From UBA7328 sp002471345 (GTDB lineage Bacteria > Bacteroidota > Bacteroidia > Chitinophagales > Saprospiraceae): a stretch of DNA of 10,602 nucleotides. Every line of letters starts with the position of its first letter. Position 1 is the stretch's first letter. The notes beneath the pieces were generated by a model. It worked only from the letters and a program-made list of their open reading frames with translations, made no database searches and had not been told where the DNA came from. Both the position numbers and the translations under genes were made by a program. Location of the stretch: the NCBI GenBank assembly GCA_964011275.1, contig CAXGOB010000118.1:1-10602 (forward strand). Reading direction: 5' to 3'. Shown here piece after piece: positions 1-7,606 of this stretch.

Positions 1-1
1 A

Positions 2-41
2 ACAGTTTAAATTTAATTCATTTTTAAACTGTCTTATTTTT
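2..41 (+). terminator. AT-rich hairpin, possible terminator of an upstream gene
   Basis: A perfect 10-bp inverted repeat, ACAGTTTAAA (2-11) and TTTAAACTGT (23-32), has an 11-nt loop and is followed by CTTATTTTTA. This is the shape of a weak intrinsic terminator for a plus-strand gene lying left of the window. The stem is almost free of G and C, and a frame through the same bases could be the 5' part of the damaged DUF1554-like gene. A chance repeat in AT-rich DNA is therefore possible. Confidence 0.35.
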
Positions 42-159
42 ACGCAAGGCTACAAGGGCAAATGCAGATCTGCTCTGTCAAGAAGAAGCCATACTTGAAG
101 CTGCAGGCTTAACCATAAGAGCATTTTTATCCATTAATGCTACTGATGAGATTAGGGAC
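3..159 (+). pseudogene. 5' remnant of the DUF1554-like domain gene, no usable start
   Basis: The frame of the downstream 160-807 gene stays open back to a stop codon at 25-27. Residues from about 61 on (NADLLCQEEA, then EAAGL and RAFLS) match the conserved N-terminal part of DUF1554-like domains, which reads roughly ADAxCQxEAxxAGL...AxLS. No ATG, GTG or TTG lies in this frame between 28 and 159. Another frame (from position 3, open to a TGA at 96) reads NCLIFTQGYKG just before position 60, resembling the FVTxxxYxG opening strand of the same domain. The simplest reading is a gene that began left of the window and suffered a frameshift near 57-61. A truncated copy placed behind a terminator is the alternative. 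Confidence 0.45.
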
Positions 160-807
160 ATGCCAAATAATTATAAAATGCCGCAATCTTTACCTATTAA
201 AGATGAATTTGGAATTTTAGTCGCGAATAATTTTTCAAGTCTTATCACAAATAATTTGTTCAGGGCAATTGATACTTCTCAGACTGAAAATATTTTTACA
301 GGAACTGATATTGGTGGATCTCTCGCATCAGACAATTGTAACAATTGGACATCCAATACTTCTTTTAGTGGAGCTGTATTCCAATCAGATTTAATAGAGT
401 TCCTTGGGACTGGCAATCAAATCCCATGCAGTGAATCTTTGAAATTGGCATGTCTTGCATTTCAGCCTGTCGCTGACTTTGAAGTGGAAGGATTTTCTAG
501 ATTTGGGATTGATGCACCAAATATAAAAATGAAACATTTAACCGATGATTGCACACTGCCTTCATCTGTAAGTTCAACTAAAGATTTCGATTTAGGAATC
601 GATGTATCTAAAATTTTATCTATAGAAATTTTGACAAAACCAGAAGGGTTAAGCAATCTTGTACCTCCAAATGTAAGGGAAACGATTTCAGGAATGGAGT
701 ATGAGTACGATTTGCAAGGGTCTATCCTTAAATTAAGAACTACAGAAAACAACAGTGATCTTATATTAAGCTCAGAATGCAAAGTCTTCATCATTTATTC
801 TGAATGA
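160..807 (+). CDS. DUF1554-like extracellular domain protein, N-terminus missing (probable gene remnant)
   Basis: The first ATG (160) gives 215 residues, but it falls inside a conserved domain and is probably not the native start. Residues about 20-105 carry family features: GILVANNFSSLITNNLFRAI, which resembles the stretch before the central tryptophan strand; then TGTDIGGS, DNCNNWTS, and a C-terminal pair of cysteines around IPCSESLKLACLAF. The domain is known from secreted or surface proteins of unknown function, where the paired cysteines probably form disulphides. Residues about 120-215 form a second, beta-rich segment with two more cysteines that I do not recognise. No signal peptide or membrane segment remains, as expected if the N-terminus is lost. 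A reading-frame break just upstream supports a pseudogene. The domain assignment is fairly firm; the cellular role is unknown. Confidence 0.6.
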   Translation: MPNNYKMPQSLPIKDEFGILVANNFSSLITNNLFRAIDTSQTENIFTGTDIGGSLASDNCNNWTSNTSFSGAVFQSDLIEFLGTGNQIPCSESLKLACLAFQPVADFEVEGFSRFGIDAPNIKMKHLTDDCTLPSSVSSTKDFDLGIDVSKILSIEILTKPEGLSNLVPPNVRETISGMEYEYDLQGSILKLRTTENNSDLILSSECKVFIIYSE

Positions 808-949
808 TAGAAATTTTGAAATAATCTGATTTGGACAAGTCTTAATGATGTATTTAAAAGGGTTTTCCTGTTTTCAAGACGAATTAGATAAAACCAAATA
901 TTAATACATTCTGACTCCTTTCGCACTATCATTTACAACCCAATATCCC

Positions 950-957
950 TACATTTG
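950..957 (+). promoter_or_regulatory. Candidate -7 box of a Bacteroidota promoter for the ALDH gene
   Basis: TACATTTG is an exact match to the Bacteroidota -7 consensus TAnnTTTG and lies 24 bp before the ATG at 982, giving a leader of roughly 17 nt. No good TTTG -33 box is found at the usual distance; only TTTA and TTTC occur near 919-935. The call therefore rests on the -7 match alone. The rest of the 808-981 gap shows nothing recognisable. Confidence 0.35.
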
Positions 958-981
958 GGCATCCAAAAGCAAATCTAAAAA

Positions 982-2508
982 ATGCAAGAAATACTTAAAA
1001 ATCTAAGACTATCTGCTCCTTATTATTCTGCAAGTACCGGTCAAAACTCATGGACTTCAAATGGCAGTGAGCTTAAGATCACATCACCTGTAGATGGTGC
1101 TGCCATTGGCAATGTGAATAGTGCAACAGAGGATGATCTCAATAAGATCATTGGCAAAGCCAATGAGAGTTTTCAATTATGGAGAATGATGCCAGCTCCT
1201 CAAAGGGGAGAAATAGTGAGGCAGTTTGGCGATGCATTAAGAGAAAACAAAGAAGAGCTAGGGAGATTAGTGAGTTACGAAATGGGTAAAAGTCTTCAAG
1301 AAGGCTGGGGAGAAGTCCAAGAAATGATAGACATATGTGATTTTGCTGTAGGCTTGTCTAGACAATTATATGGACTCCAAATGCACTCAGAAAGGCCAGG
1401 ACATAGGATGATGGAACAATGGCATCCATTGGGTATAGTAGGTATCATCTCAGCTTTTAACTTTCCTGTAGCAGTATGGGCTTGGAATAGTGCCATTGCC
1501 TGGATTTGTGGCAATGTATGTATATGGAAACCATCTGAGAAAACACCTTTTACCGCTTTGGCATGCCAACGTATTTTCGTAGATGTATTAAAAGCTAATG
1601 ACCTCCCAGAGGGTATCAGTAGCATAATTATAGGAGGAAGAGATATAGGAAAAGCAATGGCAGAGTCCAAGGATATTCCTTTGATTTCTGCTACAGGTTC
1701 TACCAGAATGGGTAAAAGTGTTGCACAAGCTGTAGCAGGGAGATTAGGTAAATCCATCCTTGAACTAGGTGGTAATAATGCAATTATTATTTCAGATAAT
1801 GCCGACCTCAATCATGCTGTTCCTGCAATTGTTTTTGGCGCAGTAGGCACTGCTGGTCAAAGATGTACAAGCACCAGACGATTAATCATACACAAAGATC
1901 AATATGACACTTTGGTAGAAAAGTTAGTCAATGCATATGGACAGCTTAAAATAGGAGATCCTTTAGATCAAAATAATCATGTAGGACCAGTTATAGATCA
2001 TGATGCTGTAGAAAATTATAAAAAGACAATTAAAACCGCAAAAGAACAAGGTGGCAAAATCCTTTGTGGTGATGAGGTTCTTACTGGAGATGGATATGAA
2101 TCAGGATGTTATCTTAAACCTACCATAATCGCCGCTACCCCTGATATGCAAATAGTAAAACATGAGACTTTTGCTCCTATACTATATGTAATGCCTTATG
2201 ATGAGCTGAATGAAGCTGTAGATATTCAAAATGGAGTTCCTCAAGGACTATCATCGGCAATATTTACTCTTAATGTAAGAGAGGCAGAATCATTCTTATC
2301 TCAGACTGGTTCAGATTGTGGTATTGCTAATGTCAATATCGGCACGTCTGGAGCAGAAATCGGTGGTGCTTTTGGAGGTGAAAAAGAAACAGGTGGAGGT
2401 AGAGAAAGTGGGTCAGATGCCTGGAAGGCATACATGAGGAGACAGACTTGCACAATTAACTATAGTGATCAATTGCCATTGGCACAGGGAATAAAATTTG
2501 ATCTTTAA
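982..2508 (+). CDS. amaB: ALDH7-family dehydrogenase (L-aminoadipate semialdehyde / piperideine-6-carboxylate dehydrogenase)
   Basis: This 508-residue cytosolic NAD(P)-dependent aldehyde dehydrogenase has the full family length. It belongs to the antiquitin group (ALDH7), whose members oxidise alpha-aminoadipate semialdehyde, in equilibrium with piperideine-6-carboxylate, to alpha-aminoadipate in lysine breakdown. Visible signatures are HSERPGHRMMEQWHPLG (135-151), ISAFNFPVAVW with Asn160, WKPSEKTP with cofactor-contact Lys183, the SATGSTRMGK loop (236-245), ELGG with general base Glu261, and GQRCTSTRR with catalytic Cys295. The C-terminal glycine-rich GGEKETGGGRESGSDAWK stretch is typical of the group. 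The ATG at 982 fits family N-termini; there is no strong ribosome site, as usual in this phylum. The gene stands apart from the tyrosine operon, and lysine aminotransferase or saccharopine genes are not in the window. The fold and subfamily are secure; the exact substrate is inferred from the family. Confidence 0.9.
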   Translation: MQEILKNLRLSAPYYSASTGQNSWTSNGSELKITSPVDGAAIGNVNSATEDDLNKIIGKANESFQLWRMMPAPQRGEIVRQFGDALRENKEELGRLVSYEMGKSLQEGWGEVQEMIDICDFAVGLSRQLYGLQMHSERPGHRMMEQWHPLGIVGIISAFNFPVAVWAWNSAIAWICGNVCIWKPSEKTPFTALACQRIFVDVLKANDLPEGISSIIIGGRDIGKAMAESKDIPLISATGSTRMGKSVAQAVAGRLGKSILELGGNNAIIISDNADLNHAVPAIVFGAVGTAGQRCTSTRRLIIHKDQYDTLVEKLVNAYGQLKIGDPLDQNNHVGPVIDHDAVENYKKTIKTAKEQGGKILCGDEVLTGDGYESGCYLKPTIIAATPDMQIVKHETFAPILYVMPYDELNEAVDIQNGVPQGLSSAIFTLNVREAESFLSQTGSDCGIANVNIGTSGAEIGGAFGGEKETGGGRESGSDAWKAYMRRQTCTINYSDQLPLAQGIKFDL

Positions 2509-2604
2509 TGAAAATGTAAGCTACACTAAGGAAATAAAATCTAAATATTTTTCATTTAAATTAGAATAGATAACATTATAATTCATTCACAAAAACTATA
2601 ATAC

Positions 2605-2955
2605 ATGACTTTATTTATTGCTTTTTTCAGCTTCTTTCTCACTGATATGGACAATTCAACTTTAATAAGTGATCATACTGGAGAATGGGAATACTCTGTG
2701 GTATCTCCTGACTATACTTATAAAGGTGTAATGGAGCTAACAATAGAAGGTAGCGAATACGCTGGATTAATTATGTCAGAAGGCACAGAAACTGAGCTAA
2801 ATGATGTCAAAATAGACGGAAATGAACTCACTTTTAATATGACGGTACAAGGATTTGTATGTAATGTCAAAGGTACTTTTGATGGAGAAAGTTTTACTGG
2901 TGAAGTAAGTGTAGAAGGAATGGCATTACCCATGGAGGCTAAGAAAGTAGGATAA
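2605..2955 (+). CDS. Small beta-rich protein with a short hydrophobic N-terminus, unknown function
   Basis: This is a 116-residue protein. Residues 1-13 (MTLFIAFFSFFLT) are hydrophobic but lack the usual basic N-region, so this is a marginal signal peptide or anchor; ATG 2647 (Met15) would give a soluble form. From about residue 25 the sequence alternates beta strands and turns: GEWEYSV, YKGVMELTIEG, YAGLIMSEGTETELNDVKIDGNELTFNM, VKGTFDGESFTGEVSVEG. This matches a small calycin-like beta-barrel type (WxYxVxxPxGxxxGxLxI...VxVEGMxxP) often seen alone or appended to hydrolases in Bacteroidota. No catalytic residues are evident. It lies 96 bp after the ALDH gene on the same strand and just before a terminator, so co-transcription is possible. 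The function is not known. Confidence 0.65.
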   Translation: MTLFIAFFSFFLTDMDNSTLISDHTGEWEYSVVSPDYTYKGVMELTIEGSEYAGLIMSEGTETELNDVKIDGNELTFNMTVQGFVCNVKGTFDGESFTGEVSVEGMALPMEAKKVG

Positions 2956-2979
2956 ATTTCCTGTTTATAAAATAATAAT

Positions 2980-3014
2980 AGGCTGTTTTGATTTAAATCA
3001 AGATGGCCTTTTTT
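2980..3014. terminator. Intrinsic terminator between convergent genes
   Basis: A 15-bp stem joins 2980-2994 with 2995-3009 (outer AGGC/GCCT, inner TTGATTT/AAATCAA, three G-T wobbles in between). The tip must open into a small AT loop. On the plus strand it runs directly into six T (3009-3014), a good terminator for the 2605-2955 gene. On the minus strand the flank is only ATTATTATTT, so it is a weaker stop for the convergent operon, whose final TAA codon (3013-3015) overlaps the T-run. Confidence 0.7.
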
Positions 3015-3930
3015 AATTTGATTTATACTCAAAGTGAATAAGCATTAAAAGACACAATGCTTCATTTGCATTTTGTCTTTCTATCCAACTTTTGGCAAGT
3101 TTAAAGAGCTTCTTTGTCAAGTCAATTGAACTGAGTTTACTATTGCTCAATAATACTTGTACCTGAGGATTATCTTTGACTCCCTTGATATCAGAAGCAG
3201 AAGGCAAATTATCTAGTGCACCTAATCTAGCTAAGTTATTTCCGCTTAACAAAGTACTTTCTCTTATGTAAATAGGTAGTGCATCTATACCCATTCCTAT
3301 TGCCCTCAAGGGTTTAGGAATTTCAAAAAGCGAATCTCCTGTAACTCTACTATACCAATTACCTCCCATTCTTGCGACAAGGTCCAGTGCCTTTGTATCT
3401 AATTGCCCACTTTCATTTAGATATTTCTCCTGTACATGTATTTTCACCACTTTGGCTATGACAAGATTACCAGCTCCTGTGTCATCGCCTAACTCAATGA
3501 TCTTTTCTACTGTACATTCCAAAGCAACTGGTGATTCACCTACTCTAGGAGGTCTTATCAGATCACTTTTTATTTGAGTAAGTCCTGATTTTATAAACTC
3601 ATTTACTCCTTTAGGGTATGCAGTACTAGAAAGGGACATCTGCTCTACTATAGGGTAGTTCACAATATTAATCACTACCTCTCCGATTTCCTTTACATTA
3701 TCTAATGTGTTTTTGTGACCATTTCTGCCCTTTGCCGGAGAGAATATCATAATAGGTGGATTGGAACTAAAGACATTAAAGAAACTGAATGGACTCAGAT
3801 TTACATTGCCTTTGACATCTATGGTACTAGCAAAACATATAGGTCTTGGAGCAACTGCAGATAATAGTAGGTGATGAAGAGCAGGTTGCTCAAGATCCGA
3901 TGGAAACATGGATTTTATCTGATTAAGCAT
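3013..3930 (-). CDS. Flavin reductase-like FMN-binding split-barrel protein of the homogentisate operon
   Basis: This 305-residue protein has residues about 15-205 in the flavin reductase-like split-barrel fold. Motifs are APRPICFASTID (27-38), GNVNLSPFSFFNVFSSNPP (41-59, the FMN-phosphate region), GEVVINIVN and GAGNLVIAKV. It is expected to bind FMN and may reduce it with NAD(P)H. Residues about 206-305 (GMGIDALPIYIR, GNNLARLGALDNLPS) form a C-terminal extension absent from plain flavin reductases of about 200 residues. It is the last gene of the tyrosine operon, 50 bp after fahA. No flavin monooxygenase partner is in the window and neither dioxygenase in the operon needs flavin, so the role is open. 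The start at 3930 is plausible; Met8 is an alternative. The family is confident, the substrate is not. Confidence 0.85.
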   Translation of the reverse strand: MLNQIKSMFPSDLEQPALHHLLLSAVAPRPICFASTIDVKGNVNLSPFSFFNVFSSNPPIMIFSPAKGRNGHKNTLDNVKEIGEVVINIVNYPIVEQMSLSSTAYPKGVNEFIKSGLTQIKSDLIRPPRVGESPVALECTVEKIIELGDDTGAGNLVIAKVVKIHVQEKYLNESGQLDTKALDLVARMGGNWYSRVTGDSLFEIPKPLRAIGMGIDALPIYIRESTLLSGNNLARLGALDNLPSASDIKGVKDNPQVQVLLSNSKLSSIDLTKKLFKLAKSWIERQNANEALCLLMLIHFEYKSN

Positions 3931-3980
3931 CTATTCTATATCTAATCAATTATTTATGAATCCTCTTCACGACCATTTTA

Positions 3981-5210
3981 TCATGAAAACACCTCTGATG
4001 TCACCTCTCCAAACCCAACTCTAATTCCATTCTTTTCAGCATGTCCTCTTAATGTAACACAATCACCATCTTCTATAAATGTGCGGTGTGTATGATCATC
4101 AAACTCAATGGAATTTTTTCCTCCCCAAGTCAACTCTAATAAGGATCCATATGATGACTTTGTAGGTCCTGATATAGTCCCAGATGCCATCATATCTCCA
4201 ACTTTCACATTACAACCATTTACTGTATGATGGGCAAGTTGCTGAGCCATATTCCAGTACATATATCTAAAGTTTGAATTAGAAATGATCTTTTCAGATT
4301 TACCTTTAGGAGAAATTCCTACTGAAAGATTTATATCATAATTCATATCTCCTTGATATTGCAAATAAGGCAATACTTTGGGATTTTGAACTGGACCAGG
4401 CACTTTGAAATGTTCTAAAGCTTCTATTGTAACTATCCAAGGAGAAGTCGATGAAGCGAAACTTTTACCTAAAAATGGACCTAGAGGCACATATTCCCAT
4501 TTCTGAATATCTCGTGCTGACCAATCATTAAAAAGTACCATACCAAAGATATGATCAAGAGCATCCTTAGTAGTTACTGACGATCCTATCTCTGTGTCCT
4601 TTCCAACGATAAAGGCCATTTCCAACTCAAAATCCAATCTTCCAGAAGGTTGGAATATAGGAACCTCAGTTCCTTTTGGTACTACCTGACCTTTAGGTCT
4701 CTTTATAGGAGTACCACTTACTATTATAGACGAAGCTCTTCCATGATAGCCTACAGGCAAATGTTTCCAATTGGGCATTAGAGCTTTATCTGGATCTCTG
4801 AACATCGTACCTACATTTGTGGCATGCTCAATGCTGCTATAGAAATCAGTATAATCCCCTACATGCACAGGTAAATGCATAGTAGCATCAGCTTGGTCAA
4901 CTAATATATTAGGGTGATTCTTTAAAGGCGATTCCTTTGAGACAAGTAGGCTTTGGACATCTAATCTCAATTGGTTAGTTATCTTTTTACCTAATCTTAT
5001 AAAATCATTGAGTGTGTCCTTTTTGAAATAGTCTGCAGATACATCTATCCATCCCTTTTCGGCACAAGATGCTAGATCAACTATCTGATTACCTATTGCT
5101 ATTCCAGCTTTCCTTTTCCCATTATTAACTGAGAATATGCCATAAGGCAAATTATATATGCTAAAGTCTGAGTCACCGTTTATGGGTAACCACGATTCCA
5201 TTTTGTTCAT
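3981..5210 (-). CDS. fahA: Fumarylacetoacetase
   Basis: This is a cytosolic hydrolase that splits fumarylacetoacetate into fumarate and acetoacetate, the last step of tyrosine breakdown. The 409 residues match the family length. An N-terminal SH3-like part (SWLPINGDSDFSIYNLPYGIFS) precedes the C-terminal FAH catalytic domain. By alignment with the mouse enzyme, the metal ligands are Asp122 (GDYTDFY), Glu195 and Glu197 (LDFELEMAF) and Asp229 (NDWSARD). Tyr124, His129, Arg138, Lys249 (GKSF) and Glu359 are the expected active-site residues, and all are present. ASGTISG (342-348) is also conserved. The gene begins 10 bp after hmgA, so translation is probably coupled. Met4 (5201) is a possible alternative start with a more typical MESWLPI opening. 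Identification is secure. Confidence 0.97.
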   Translation of the reverse strand: MNKMESWLPINGDSDFSIYNLPYGIFSVNNGKRKAGIAIGNQIVDLASCAEKGWIDVSADYFKKDTLNDFIRLGKKITNQLRLDVQSLLVSKESPLKNHPNILVDQADATMHLPVHVGDYTDFYSSIEHATNVGTMFRDPDKALMPNWKHLPVGYHGRASSIIVSGTPIKRPKGQVVPKGTEVPIFQPSGRLDFELEMAFIVGKDTEIGSSVTTKDALDHIFGMVLFNDWSARDIQKWEYVPLGPFLGKSFASSTSPWIVTIEALEHFKVPGPVQNPKVLPYLQYQGDMNYDINLSVGISPKGKSEKIISNSNFRYMYWNMAQQLAHHTVNGCNVKVGDMMASGTISGPTKSSYGSLLELTWGGKNSIEFDDHTHRTFIEDGDCVTLRGHAEKNGIRVGFGEVTSEVFS

Positions 5211-5220
5211 TTACAATGTT

Positions 5221-6381
5221 TTATGAGTGATCTACCCAAGATTTATAATACGTACCGTCGTCAATTTTTAACGCATTTTCTGTAACCTGAAGTGGGCTAA
5301 AAGTATCAATCATCACTGCTAATTCTTCAGTCTTTTTCTTGCCTATACTAGCTTCATAAGTTCCAGGATGTGGTCCATGCGGAATACCAGCAGGATGCAG
5401 TGAGATATGCCCCGGAGCAACATTTGTCCTGCTCATAAAATCTCCATCTACATAATATAGTACCTCATCAGAGTCAATATTGGAATGATTGTATGGAGCT
5501 GGAATTGCCTGTGGATGATAATCATAAAGACGTGGGCAAAATGAGCAGATTACGAAAGCTTTAGTTTCAAATGTCTGATGTACAGGAGGTGGTTGATGAA
5601 CTCTACCTGTTATCGGCTCGAAATTATGTATAGAAAATCCATATGGAAAATTGTATCCATCCCACCCTATTACATCGAATGGATGCGTATTATAAACCAT
5701 CTCATGAAGGGTGCCTTGTTTTTTTACCTTGATAACAAAATCTCCTTTCTCATCATGTGTCTCTAAATCTTGAGGCAACTTAAAATCCCTCTCACAAAAC
5801 GGTGAATGCTCCGATAGCTGCCCGAACCAATTACGGTATCGCTTAGGAGTATATATCGGATGAAACGACTCTGCATAGAGTATTCGATTATCTTCTGTGT
5901 CAAAATCAATCTGATAAATCATCCCTCTGGGGATGATGAGGTAATCACCATATTCAAATGGAATATTGCCCACTAAAGTCCTCAAAGTACCGCTTCCTCT
6001 ATGTATGAATAACATCTCATCAGCATCGGCATTTTTATAGAAATAATCTTTCAATGACTTCTTTGGAGCTGCCACTCCTACATGCACATCATTGTTAACC
6101 AACAGCGGTTCTCTAGCTTCTAAAAAGTCCTCTTTAGATGCCACATCGAAGCTGATTAGTTTTCTCGATGCAATATTCTTAGCTACAGCAATTTTGGGAG
6201 ATACATCAATGCTCGAGATAATCTCTTTTACCTGTGTGGGCCGATGAACATGATATAGAAGAGTCGACATTCCATCAAAACCAATGGTCCCGAAAAGCTG
6301 CTCATTATATAGCTGTTCTCCATTTTTGAATATGGTATGACGTTTAGCCGGAACGTTTCCTAATTTGTGGTAGAATGGCAT
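5221..6381 (-). CDS. hmgA: Homogentisate 1,2-dioxygenase (short bacterial form)
   Basis: This is an iron-dependent cupin-type ring-cleavage dioxygenase that converts homogentisate to maleylacetoacetate. Its 386 residues are fewer than the roughly 430-445 of the human and Pseudomonas type. The start MPFYHKLGNVPAKRHT and the stretches FGFDG-like 34-38, LLYHVHRPTQ, DEMLFIHRGSGTL, FPYGFSIHNFEP and PPPVHQTFE (264-272) are typical of the short form. Likely Fe(II) ligands are His299 and Glu306 (NHSNIDSDE) and His335 (IPHGPHP). The His-to-Glu spacing is one residue longer than in the human enzyme (His335/Glu341), a group difference rather than damage. It lies 12 bp after hppD and 10 bp before fahA, in pathway order. 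Confidence in function is high because of sequence and context together. Confidence 0.95.
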   Translation of the reverse strand: MPFYHKLGNVPAKRHTIFKNGEQLYNEQLFGTIGFDGMSTLLYHVHRPTQVKEIISSIDVSPKIAVAKNIASRKLISFDVASKEDFLEAREPLLVNNDVHVGVAAPKKSLKDYFYKNADADEMLFIHRGSGTLRTLVGNIPFEYGDYLIIPRGMIYQIDFDTEDNRILYAESFHPIYTPKRYRNWFGQLSEHSPFCERDFKLPQDLETHDEKGDFVIKVKKQGTLHEMVYNTHPFDVIGWDGYNFPYGFSIHNFEPITGRVHQPPPVHQTFETKAFVICSFCPRLYDYHPQAIPAPYNHSNIDSDEVLYYVDGDFMSRTNVAPGHISLHPAGIPHGPHPGTYEASIGKKKTEELAVMIDTFSPLQVTENALKIDDGTYYKSWVDHS

Positions 6382-6393
6382 AAATGAACAGGT

Positions 6394-7521
6394 TTATAAT
6401 GTTCCTCTAAGTTCTTGTTCTCTTTCTATCGCTTCAAATAACGCCTTAAAGTTACCTTTCCCAAATGAGTTTGCTCCTTTTCTTTGGATGATTTCGAAAA
6501 ACATAGTAGGTCTTGGTTCTATTGGTTTTGTAAATATTTGGAGCAAATACCCATCATCATCTCTATCTACCAAGATTCCTAAATCCTTTAACGGTTGTAA
6601 ATCTTCATCTATCTTCCCCACCCTATCTAATAATGTGTCGTAATATGTAGTAGGCACTCTTAAGAACTCAATTCCTCTACTTCTCAATTGCAAAACTGTG
6701 GTGACAATGTCATCTGTTGCAACAGCTATATGTTGTACTCCTTCTCCTTCATAGAAGTCAAGATATTCTTCCACTTGAGATTTTTTCATTCCTGCTGCTG
6801 GCTCATTGATTGGAAATTTAATCTTGCCATTACCATTACTCATCACTTTGCTCATTAAGGCAGTATATTCCGTAGATATGTCCTTATCATCAAAGGAAAG
6901 AATTTGGGTGAAACCCATCACTTTTTCGTAGAACTCAACCCAGTAATCCATTCTCCCTAATTCTACATTACCAACCATATGATCTACATACTTAAGACCC
7001 ACTGAAGTTGGGTTGTAATGCGGAGTTTCCCATTTTTGATATCCAGGTAAAAATGTTCCAGAATAATTTTTTCTTTCTACAAAAATATGCACTGTTTCTC
7101 CATAGGTATAAATCCCTGACCGAATCACATATCCATCTTTATCTTCTTCACGTGTGGGTTTCATATAAGGCCTTGCCCCTCTCTCTACTGCAGAATGGAA
7201 AGATATTGTAGCATCATCCACCCATAGGGCTATCACTTTTACTCCATCACCATGATTATCAATATGCTCTCCTATTTTAGTCCCACTCTTTAATGGTGTG
7301 GTAAGTACCAATCTGATTTTATCTTGACCAACGACATAACTCTCCCTGTCCTTTAATCCGGTCGCTAAACCGGCATAAGCAAGTGACTGAAACCCAAATG
7401 CAGTTTTGTAAAAATGCGCTGCTTGTTTAGCATTGCCAACATAAAGTTCTAGGTAATCCGTACCATTAATTGGCATAATATCTTTGGGTGTCGATTCTTT
7501 TTTTGGAACAGTAGCAATCAT
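6394..7521 (-). CDS. hppD: 4-Hydroxyphenylpyruvate dioxygenase
   Basis: This is a cytosolic Fe(II) dioxygenase that turns 4-hydroxyphenylpyruvate, the transamination product of tyrosine, into homogentisate. The 375 residues contain two vicinal-oxygen-chelate domains: N-terminal (about 20-150) and catalytic C-terminal (about 175-345). The iron triad is visible as His181 (YVDHMVGNV), His264 (GVQHIAVAT) and Glu343 (FFEIIQRKG). The C-terminal helix GNFKALFEAIEREQELRG, which closes the active site, is intact. It is first in the minus-strand operon with hmgA, fahA and a flavin reductase-like gene. The start at 7521 suits family N-termini, and the 196-bp gap upstream holds the operon promoter with several inverted repeats. 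No regulator gene is adjacent. Confidence 0.97.
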   Translation of the reverse strand: MIATVPKKESTPKDIMPINGTDYLELYVGNAKQAAHFYKTAFGFQSLAYAGLATGLKDRESYVVGQDKIRLVLTTPLKSGTKIGEHIDNHGDGVKVIALWVDDATISFHSAVERGARPYMKPTREEDKDGYVIRSGIYTYGETVHIFVERKNYSGTFLPGYQKWETPHYNPTSVGLKYVDHMVGNVELGRMDYWVEFYEKVMGFTQILSFDDKDISTEYTALMSKVMSNGNGKIKFPINEPAAGMKKSQVEEYLDFYEGEGVQHIAVATDDIVTTVLQLRSRGIEFLRVPTTYYDTLLDRVGKIDEDLQPLKDLGILVDRDDDGYLLQIFTKPIEPRPTMFFEIIQRKGANSFGKGNFKALFEAIEREQELRGTL

Positions 7522-7566
7522 GATTCTATATTATTTTATAAGAATTAAACTCGAACAATCTATTTA

Positions 7567-7604
7567 TGTTGCATATGTAACAATTATTTGTTGTTATTGC
7601 AACA
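7567..7604. promoter_or_regulatory. Two tandem TGTT-N8-AACA dyads, candidate operator and promoter of hppD
   Basis: Dyad 1 (7567-7582) reads TGTTGCATATGTAACA, an inverted repeat with one mismatched pair. Dyad 2 (7589-7604) reads TGTTGTTATTGCAACA, with 5-bp arms. Both fit TGTT-N8-AACA and their centres are 22 bp apart, about two helical turns. On the minus strand dyad 1 contains TACATATG (7579-7572), one mismatch from the TAnnTTTG -7 box, and dyad 2 contains GTTG at the -33 position with a 20-bp spacer. A protein on both dyads would cover the promoter. The regulator is not known. Confidence 0.5.
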
Positions 7605-7606
7605 TT

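Noticed and set aside
1296..1811. 171-codon open frame on the minus strand inside the ALDH gene
   Set aside because: It is antisense to a strongly conserved enzyme and has no recognisable domain; it is a shadow of the ALDH coding frame.
2718..3032. 104-codon minus-strand open frame overlapping the small beta protein and the terminator
   Set aside because: It crosses a clear terminator hairpin and the end of the flavin reductase gene; its translation is low-complexity and unlike a protein.
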